Source of the DNA: Streptosporangiaceae bacterium
Lineage (GTDB): Bacteria; Actinomycetota; Actinomycetes; Streptosporangiales; Streptosporangiaceae
Assembly (NCBI GenBank): GCA_030041195.1
Contig: JASHOI010000333.1
Coordinates: 1 to 18,770, forward strand
Direction: 5' to 3'
Length of the DNA stretch: 18,770 nt
Shown in pieces: positions 8,419 to 13,431 of this stretch (position 1 is its first letter; every line of letters begins with the position of its first letter). A program made the translations under genes and the position numbers. Under the pieces are notes generated by a model that ran no database searches, was not told where the DNA came from, and worked only from the letters and a program-made list of their open reading frames with translations.

Positions 8419-8444
8419 CCGAGGCACAAGGGCCGGCACCTCGG
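8419..8444 (+). terminator. Hairpin downstream of the MDR oxidoreductase gene
   Basis: CCGAGG (8419-8424) pairs with CCTCGG (8439-8444) across a 14-nt GC-rich loop, 24 nt after the stop codon. There is no T-tract, which is common for actinobacterial terminators, so function is uncertain. Confidence 0.35.
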
Positions 8445-8476
8445 CTTGGCGGGATTTCAGCATGGGGTAAAGAAAT

Positions 8477-8491
8477 CGCGCCGCCGGCGCG
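8477..8491. promoter_or_regulatory. 15-nt perfect dyad upstream of the ECF sigma gene
   Basis: CGCGCCG-C-CGGCGCG is an exact inverted repeat ending 25 nt before the preferred start of the sigma-factor gene. It is a plausible operator or a short hairpin in the leader; GC-rich palindromes of this size also occur by chance in such DNA. Confidence 0.3.
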
Positions 8492-8516
8492 TGTATGGGA
8501 CGTGGAGCAAGAATCG

Positions 8517-8999
8517 ATGGAGTTCGCCGAGTTCTACGAATCGGCCCGCGATGACTGCCTGCGGATTGTGTTGCTCCACGTCGGTGACCGGCAGCTGGCC
8601 GAGGATCTGGTCGCGGAGGCCTTCACCAGGGCATGGATGTCATGGCGGAAGGTGCGTGAGCTTCAGGCTCCGCGGGGATGGGTGGTGCGCACGGCGCTGA
8701 ACGCCCACGTGTCCTGGTGGCGGCGCCGTCGACGCGAGGTCGCTCTGGGCAGTCACGACATCGCGGTACCCGCCGGTCGTGATGACGCGGTAGCCAGTGA
8801 GCTGCTGGCCGCGCTCCGGCGGCTGCCCTTGCGTCAGCGCGAGGTCGTCACGCTACGGCTGCTGCTCGACCTGGATACCGAAACCACGGCCAAGGCCCTC
8901 GCGATAGCCCCCGGGACCGTCGGCACTCACCTGCACAGAGCGGTCGCATCGCTGCGGGCCGCGATCCCGCATCGAGACGGCAAGGAGATTAGGAAATGA
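8517..8999 (+). CDS. ECF RNA polymerase sigma factor (SigE-family type)
   Basis: The 160-residue protein has a sigma-70 region 2 (about residues 4-72, including GDRQLAEDLVAEAFTRAW and the basic SWWRRRRRE end) and a region 4 helix-turn-helix (about 96-148, LPLRQREVVTLRLLLDLDTE...GTVGTHLHRAVASLR). It lacks regions 1 and 3, the ECF layout, and would direct RNA polymerase to a stress or envelope regulon. The ATG at 8517 has GGAG nine bases upstream and gives the family-typical start MEFAEFY; the in-frame GTG at 8502 (five codons longer) lacks a well-spaced site. The stop overlaps the start of the next gene (ATGA), so the downstream membrane protein is translationally coupled and is the likely regulator of this sigma factor. 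Confidence 0.9.
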   Translation: MEFAEFYESARDDCLRIVLLHVGDRQLAEDLVAEAFTRAWMSWRKVRELQAPRGWVVRTALNAHVSWWRRRRREVALGSHDIAVPAGRDDAVASELLAALRRLPLRQREVVTLRLLLDLDTETTAKALAIAPGTVGTHLHRAVASLRAAIPHRDGKEIRK

Positions 9000-9604
9000 A
9001 CGACAGCAACGCGGTTGACACCGTGCGGGATTCTCTCACCGCAGCCAGGAACTCCCTGCTCGAGGTGCACATGACCGTGCCGCTAGACAGCATCGTGAGG
9101 CACGGCAGGGCCAGGCGCCGACTGCGCAGGCTCACCGGCCTGGCCGGTGCCGCGGTAGTGGCGGCCGGGACGGTACTTGGCGTGACGGCGCTGCTGCCGG
9201 CCGGTCATCCGGGCAGCCACCAGCCCCAGGTCAAGCTGGCGGCCTGGGTAGTAGCCAAGCAGCCCGGCGGGATTATCCACGTCACAATCCGCGAGCTGCG
9301 AGATCCGGCTGGGCTGCAAGCCGCGCTCCGCGCCGATGGCGTCCCGGCCAGTGTCTCTTTCGGAAACGGCCAGCAGACGGCGTGTCGGTCCTACCCCGGA
9401 GGCGGGTTCATGACCAGCGCGAACCCTGCCTTGATAAACAGCGTCTTCCCGGGAGGAGGCGTGAACATCCGCCCCTCGGCCCTCCCAAGCGGCACCGGAG
9501 TGCTGCTCGCCTTCCTCCAGCGCTCTCACCCGCAGCCCGGTCTGCCAGTCATAGCAATCGAGGCGGCCGTGGTGCTGGCCAGCCAGCAATGCACCGGCAG
9601 CTGA
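8996..9604 (+). CDS. Single-pass membrane protein, putative anti-sigma factor
   Basis: The 202-residue protein has a ~45-residue N-terminal cytosolic part ending in a basic cluster (RARRRLRRL), one transmembrane helix at about 47-68, and an outer domain of ~130 residues with two cysteines (Cys130, Cys199) that could form a disulfide. No HxxxCxxC zinc anti-sigma motif is seen, so this is not a ZAS-type protein. The role is inferred from gene order: it starts at the ATG overlapping the sigma factor's TGA, and SigE-family sigma genes in actinomycetes are commonly followed by a membrane protein of this shape. The outer domain is unrecognised and may be the signal-sensing part. Confidence 0.75.
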   Translation: MNDSNAVDTVRDSLTAARNSLLEVHMTVPLDSIVRHGRARRRLRRLTGLAGAAVVAAGTVLGVTALLPAGHPGSHQPQVKLAAWVVAKQPGGIIHVTIRELRDPAGLQAALRADGVPASVSFGNGQQTACRSYPGGGFMTSANPALINSVFPGGGVNIRPSALPSGTGVLLAFLQRSHPQPGLPVIAIEAAVVLASQQCTGS

Positions 9605-9676
9605 GCCAACTCGGCCGGTCAGACCGTCATCGCCTGGCCGAAGGGCGCCGCGGCCAGTCTCGCCCGGCGTCAGGTG

Positions 9677-9695
9677 TCAGCCGGACCGCGGCTGA
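9677..9695. terminator. Stem-loop between convergent genes
   Basis: TCAGCCG and CGGCTGA (7 bp, loop GACCG) form an exact inverted repeat that includes the stop codon of the minus-strand HAD gene and lies 72 nt past the stop of the plus-strand membrane-protein gene. It may end transcription from the left; for the HAD gene it would need to act at the stop itself. Confidence 0.35.
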
Positions 9696-10522
9696 GGCCC
9701 CGGCACAGCTGCGGCTTTGTGGAGGATGAACCTTTGCACGGCGTTGGCGAAGCCCTCTTCGCTGTTGGAGGAGGTGACCCGGCGTGCCGCGCGCTGCACA
9801 TCGGGGCTCGCGTTGCCCATCGCGATGCTCAGCCCGGAGTGCGCGAACATCAGCACGTCATTGGGCATGTCGCCGATGGTCGCGATGGCTTCCGGCGGGA
9901 TGGAGTACTTGGCGGACAGATAGCGGGCCACCGCGCCCTTGTTCGCGTCCGGGTGGGTGACGTCGAGGTAGTAAGGCTGGGACCGGGCGGCGGTCACGTG
10001 ATCACCGAACCGGTCGTGTGCCGCGGAGCTGGCACGGGCGACCGCGTCCAGGTCATCGCTGACGCCAACCAGTTTCGCGACGTCGGTGGTCAGCCCGTCC
10101 AGGCTGGTCATCACCTTCGGCGCGAACTGCACCGTCGCCGACTCACGCGCCACGTGCGAGCCGTGCGGGTCGGGCACGTACCAGTCCGCGCCCCGGTAGA
10201 CCCACACGTCCAGGCCGAACGACCCGATCAGGTCGGCCACGGGCCGCACGAGTTCCTCCGGGAGCACCCGCTGCTCGATCACCGACATGTCGCTGTTGAC
10301 CAGCAGCCCACCGTTGAAGGCGGCGATCGGGGTCGTGATGTCGAGCGGCTCGATCAGCATCGACATGCCCCTCGGCGGGCGGCCGCTGGTGATCGCGAAC
10401 AGGATCCCGGCCTTGCCGAGATCCCGGACCGCCTCGATCGCCCGCTCGGTCAGCACCTTGTCCGGCGTCACCAGCGTGCCGTCGACGTCGGCCAGCATCA
10501 GCCGGATCCCGTTGCTTCCCAT
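9677..10522 (-). CDS. HAD superfamily (Cof-like, subfamily IIB) phosphatase
   Basis: The 281-residue protein shows all four HAD motifs: DVDGT (residues 12-16, with nucleophile Asp12 and Asp14), TSGRP at 45-49, Lys195 in NKG, and GDMPND at 217-222. The long segment between motifs II and III is the IIB cap. Such enzymes dephosphorylate sugar phosphates, nucleotides or cofactors; specificity cannot be read from the sequence. The ATG at 10522 is preceded by GGGAGG five bases away and is preferred over an upstream in-frame start at 10555 that would add an unlikely N-terminus. It is divergent from the 6-phosphogluconolactonase gene, and a sugar-phosphate substrate would fit that neighbour, but this is inference. 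Confidence 0.88.
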   Translation of the reverse strand: MGSNGIRLMLADVDGTLVTPDKVLTERAIEAVRDLGKAGILFAITSGRPPRGMSMLIEPLDITTPIAAFNGGLLVNSDMSVIEQRVLPEELVRPVADLIGSFGLDVWVYRGADWYVPDPHGSHVARESATVQFAPKVMTSLDGLTTDVAKLVGVSDDLDAVARASSAAHDRFGDHVTAARSQPYYLDVTHPDANKGAVARYLSAKYSIPPEAIATIGDMPNDVLMFAHSGLSIAMGNASPDVQRAARRVTSSNSEEGFANAVQRFILHKAAAVPGPQPRSG

Positions 10523-10566
10523 AAGGTCCTCCCAATGGCCCGGCACCCGGCACACGCCACCCTATC

Positions 10567-10609
10567 GAGGCCAGCAGCCGGTACGGCTCATAACCCGCGC
10601 GCTGGCCTC
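10567..10609. promoter_or_regulatory. Nested inverted repeat in the HAD/pgl divergent region
   Basis: GAGGCCAGC (10567-10575) and GCTGGCCTC (10601-10609) are exact complements. Directly inside the left arm lies a second hairpin, AGCCG-GTA-CGGCT (10576-10588). The element sits 44 nt upstream of the HAD start and 99 nt upstream of the pgl start, a position suited to an operator or leader structure for either gene. Confidence 0.45.
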
Positions 10610-10708
10610 TACCGTGCTCGTCAGCGACTTCGAGGCGAAAGGGCACCGTGCCGCGGGCAGGCCTGGCAGCGCGGGGCATGATGGGACTGAGCCGGATGGG
10701 AGGCAGGA

Positions 10709-11365
10709 ATGCATCATGAGCTGAGGTCGCTGCCCGATCCCGACGCGGTTGCCCAGGCAGGGGCGGAGTTCGTGGCCGAGCAGGCCCGGGCCGCGGTCGA
10801 AGACCACGGGATCTTCAACTTCGCGGTCAGCGGCGGCCACACGCCGTGGGCGATGTTCGCCGCGCTGGCCAGCCTGGAGGTTGCGTGGGACGCGGTGGTC
10901 ATCTACCAGGTGGACGAGCGGGTGGCGCCGCCCGGCGATCCCAGCCGGAACCTCACCCATCTCACCGCGGCGCTGGGCTCGGTGCCCGCGACCGTGCTGC
11001 CGATGCCGGTCAACGATGCCGATCTGACCGCTGCTGCGGAGGCCTACGCGACGGACCTGCCCGAGCAGTTCGACCTCGTGCACCTGGGCCTCGGTCCCGA
11101 CGGGCACACGGCATCGCTGATACCTGGCGATCATGTCCTCTCGGTCACCGACGAACTGGTCGCGGTCACCGGGCCCTATCAGGGGAACGTGCGCATGACC
11201 CTGACCTACCCGGCCCTCGCCCGCGCCCAGCAACTGCTGTGGCTGGTCACCGGAGCGGACAAGAAGGCGGCGCTGAGCTCGCTGCTGGCCGGCGACACGA
11301 GCATCCCGGCAGGCCGGGTGCAGGCATCGGCATCACTGATACTGGCCGACCAGGCGGCGAGCTGA
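10709..11365 (+). CDS. pgl: 6-phosphogluconolactonase
   Basis: The 218-residue protein hydrolyses 6-phosphoglucono-1,5-lactone to 6-phosphogluconate, the second step of the oxidative pentose phosphate pathway, in the cytosol. Family signatures are clear: SGGHTP at 41-46, YQVDERVAPPGDPSRN at about 66-81, and HLGLGPDGHTASLIPG at about 125-140, which line the phosphate- and lactone-binding site. Length is slightly shorter than the ~240-260 residues common in the family. The ATG at 10709 follows GGGAGG with good spacing. Unlike many actinomycetes, it is not seen here next to zwf, opcA, tal or tkt, so it appears as a stand-alone copy; a second copy elsewhere in the genome is possible. Confidence 0.88.
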   Translation: MHHELRSLPDPDAVAQAGAEFVAEQARAAVEDHGIFNFAVSGGHTPWAMFAALASLEVAWDAVVIYQVDERVAPPGDPSRNLTHLTAALGSVPATVLPMPVNDADLTAAAEAYATDLPEQFDLVHLGLGPDGHTASLIPGDHVLSVTDELVAVTGPYQGNVRMTLTYPALARAQQLLWLVTGADKKAALSSLLAGDTSIPAGRVQASASLILADQAAS

Positions 11366-11426
11366 GATACGACCCGGCCGCAGAGAGAGGGCGCAGCGGA
11401 CACACTCGCTGACCTGCGATGCTTCG

Positions 11427-11500
11427 TGGAGCGGGTGACGAGAATCGAACTCGCACTATCAGCTTGGGAAGCTGACGTTCTGCCATTGAACTACACCCGC
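11427..11500 (-). tRNA. tRNA-Gly (anticodon CCC)
   Basis: The minus strand folds as a full cloverleaf: acceptor GCGGGTG paired with CACCCGC, D-arm GTTC/GAAC, anticodon stem TCAGC/GCTGA with loop TTCCCAA, and T-arm GCGAG/CTCGT with loop TTCGATT. The anticodon CCC reads GGG glycine codons. The discriminator is T and the CCA end is encoded at 11427-11429. It is divergent from the dCTP deaminase gene. Confidence 0.95.
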
Positions 11501-11591
11501 GGCGGTCCTGGCGGCGCTGGACGTGCGTGACAGCCCAGCGGCCGAGGTCGAGCCCGTCCCGACATCGTACCGGAACGGGTAGGTTGCCAGG

Positions 11592-12962
11592 GTGCTGCTC
11601 TCCGACCGGGACATCAAGAAGGAAGTCGAGTCGGGCAGGGTGAAGCTCGACCCTTACACGCCGGAGCTCATCCAGCCGGCCAGCATCGATGTCCGCATGG
11701 ACAGGTACTTCCGTGTGTTCGAGAACCACCGGTACCCGCACATCGACCCCGCGGAGGAGCAGCCCGACCTGACCAGGCTGGTGGAGCCGACCGGGGACGA
11801 GCCGTTCGTGCTGCATCCCGGGGAGTTCGTGCTGGCCTCAACCTACGAGGTGGTGACCCTGCCGGACGACATCGCCGGGCGGCTGGAGGGCAAGGCCCTC
11901 GCGGCCGACACCCCGATCCCGACCCCGGGCGGATGGCGGTGCATGGGCGCGCTGAGCGTCGGCGATCAGGTCTTCGACGAGGCCGGCCGCCCGACCACGG
12001 TCGTCGCCGCGACCCCGGTGATGCTCGGCCGCCCCTGCCGGGAGGTCGTGTTCTCCGACGGCCAGTCCCTGGTCGCCGACACCTCGCACGGCTGGGTGAC
12101 CCGGACCAGGTCCGAGCGCCGGCACGGCAGGCCCGGGTCGGTCCGGACGACTGCGGAGATCGCACTGTCGCTGCGGGCGGGCGGGGAATGGAACCACCAT
12201 GTCCCGCTGGCCGGGCCCGCCAGGTACCCGGCTCAGCACCTGCCTGATGACCCATATGACCTGGGCAGACAGCTGGGTGCCCCGGGCGGCTGGGCGCCGG
12301 GCCGGCTGCCAGGGACCTACCTGCGCTCGTCGGTCGCGCAGCGGCACGCGCTGCTGCAGGGACTGCTCGACTCCGGCGGGACGACGGACGGCCGCGGCCG
12401 GTGGGCGTTCGACTCAACCTGTGAGTCTGCTGCAGATGCGGTCTTCGAGCTCGCCGCCGGGCTAAGCTGCCGTCCCGTGAAACAGAAGATGGCAACGACC
12501 CGCTGCGGCGTGGAGCAGCAGCCGTCGTTCAGGGTGAGGTTCACCCTGCGGGAGCATGCCGAGCATGCGCAGCGCTCCCGGGCCGTCGTGGCGGTACGCG
12601 AGACCAGCACGCGGCCGGTGCGCTGCATTCAGGTCAGCGGCCCTTCCGGCCAGTTCCTGGCCGGGCCAGCCTTCATTCCGACGCACAACTCGAGCCTAGG
12701 CAGGCTGGGCCTGCTGACGCACTCGACAGCGGGGTGGATCGACCCGGGGTTCTCCGGGCACGTGACGCTGGAGCTCTCCAACGTCGCCACGCTGCCGATC
12801 AAGCTGTGGCCGGGAATGAAGATTGGCCAGCTGTGCCTGTTCCGGTGCAGCTCGCCGACCGAGCATCCGTACGGATCGGCCGTGTACGGATCGCGGTACC
12901 AGGACCAGCGCGGGCCGACGCCGTCGCGGTCCTACTTGAATTTCTACCGGACCGATGTCTGA
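11592..12962 (+). CDS. dcd: dCTP deaminase precursor interrupted by an in-frame intein
   Basis: The 456-residue frame is a dCTP deaminase split in two. Residues 1-101 (MLLSDRDIKK...GRLEGK) and 367-456 (SSLGRLGLLTHSTAGWIDPG...) join to a continuous 191-residue enzyme that matches the actinobacterial family in length and sequence. In joined numbering the catalytic Ser102 and Arg106 of the SSLGR motif, Ala115, and Glu129 in HVTLELSN (E. coli Glu138) are all present. The product is probably the bifunctional dUMP-forming type known from M. tuberculosis, which deaminates dCTP and removes diphosphate to supply dUMP for thymidylate; that subtype is inferred. The middle 265 residues are an intein, annotated separately. 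The frame is uninterrupted across both junctions, so correction must be by protein splicing. The start is GTG at 11592; TAGG lies about 10 bases upstream, so the ribosome binding site is modest. Confidence 0.93.
   Translation: MLLSDRDIKKEVESGRVKLDPYTPELIQPASIDVRMDRYFRVFENHRYPHIDPAEEQPDLTRLVEPTGDEPFVLHPGEFVLASTYEVVTLPDDIAGRLEGKALAADTPIPTPGGWRCMGALSVGDQVFDEAGRPTTVVAATPVMLGRPCREVVFSDGQSLVADTSHGWVTRTRSERRHGRPGSVRTTAEIALSLRAGGEWNHHVPLAGPARYPAQHLPDDPYDLGRQLGAPGGWAPGRLPGTYLRSSVAQRHALLQGLLDSGGTTDGRGRWAFDSTCESAADAVFELAAGLSCRPVKQKMATTRCGVEQQPSFRVRFTLREHAEHAQRSRAVVAVRETSTRPVRCIQVSGPSGQFLAGPAFIPTHNSSLGRLGLLTHSTAGWIDPGFSGHVTLELSNVATLPIKLWPGMKIGQLCLFRCSSPTEHPYGSAVYGSRYQDQRGPTPSRSYLNFYRTDV
11895..12689 (+). 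other. Class 3-type intein inside dcd, with reduced LAGLIDADG region
   Basis: The 265-residue insert lies between Lys101 and Ser102 of the host. Block A begins ALAADTPIPTPGGW, with Ala at position 1 in place of Cys/Ser, followed by VGDQVFDEAGRP and ATPVMLGRPC. Block B is ADTSHGWVT (Thr63, His65, Trp67). Block F is VRCIQV...QFLAG (Cys244), and block G is FIPTHN (Thr263, His264, Asn265) followed by Ser+1. The Trp67/Cys244/Thr263 set is the WCT signature of class 3 inteins, typified by the mycobacteriophage Bethlehem DnaB intein, in which the block F Cys makes the first attack. Between B and F, residues 119-128 (DPYDLGRQLG) look like a degenerate first LAGLIDADG motif and 153-162 (LLQGLLDSGG) a second one whose final Asp is Gly. 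The endonuclease is therefore shortened and probably inactive, while the splicing residues look intact. Confidence 0.9.
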
Positions 12963-13056
12963 TCGCGACTTCACATCGTCGTTACGACGCGGAAGCACGT
13001 CGGCAATGGTCCGGTTGAAGAGTAGACGGATGAGTGCTGACGGACGGAGTTTCCGT

Positions 13057-13317
13057 ATGCCCCTGTGGCGAATTCGTATCGCGGTTCCCGACGATCCGGG
13101 CAGCCGCGATGCGCTGAACAATGTGATCGCGGCTCAGCCATCGGCTCGCCTTCGCGAGCTGCCCGGCCGGACCGCCAAGTCCGCGACGACCGGCGAGATC
13201 GTGGTCGAGCTCCCGCAAGATGACGGCCTGGTCGGCGTGCTGTCTGCCCTGCACCAGATCAGCCCTCAGGTGTTCGTGAGCCGAGCGGACATGCCCGAGC
13301 CTGCATCCGGGCCTTAA
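13057..13317 (+). CDS. Small protein, possibly ACT-like
   Basis: The 86-residue protein begins MPLWRIRIAVPDDPGSRDAL and contains GEIVVELPQDDGLVGVLSAL. The strand-turn-helix with 'D-D-P-G-S' and a second strand-helix-strand recall a single ACT regulatory fold, but the similarity is weak and no ligand site is evident. The ATG at 13057 has GGAG seven bases upstream. The frame is open back to an ATG at 12955 overlapping the dcd stop (ATGTCTGA), but that extension is arginine/serine-rich and lacks a comparable ribosome binding site. It may be cotranscribed with dcd, 94 nt away. The function is unknown. Confidence 0.6.
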   Translation: MPLWRIRIAVPDDPGSRDALNNVIAAQPSARLRELPGRTAKSATTGEIVVELPQDDGLVGVLSALHQISPQVFVSRADMPEPASGP

Positions 13318-13366
13318 CGCTAAGCCTCGTGCTCGGTCCCCGCCGCACCCGGTATCCGGGCGCGGT

Positions 13367-13399
13367 GCGTTACCGTCGGCCTTTACCGGGCAGTAACGC
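13367..13399. promoter_or_regulatory. Inverted repeat upstream of the acyl-CoA dehydrogenase gene
   Basis: GCGTTAC (13367-13373) and GTAACGC (13393-13399) are exact complements with 19 nt between them, ending 32 nt before the start codon. The spacer repeats TTACCG found at the left arm (13370-13375 and 13384-13389). Position and symmetry suggest an operator for a dimeric regulator. Just upstream, CCCGG-TAT-CCGGG (13348-13360) is a small hairpin. Confidence 0.4.
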
Positions 13400-13431
13400 T
13401 CTAGCAGCCGGCGAGGGCAAGGATCGAGGCC

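Noticed and set aside
11895..12689. Insert in dcd as a mobile element or a fused extra domain
   Set aside because: There is no terminal repeat, transposase or stop codon, and the terminal blocks (ALAADTPIPTP, VRCIQV, PTHN then Ser) are those of an intein with exact restoration of the host sequence.
12955..13056. An upstream start for the small ACT-like protein overlapping the dcd stop
   Set aside because: The extension is basic and serine-rich with no good ribosome binding site, whereas the ATG at 13057 has GGAG at proper spacing and begins the conserved-looking strand.
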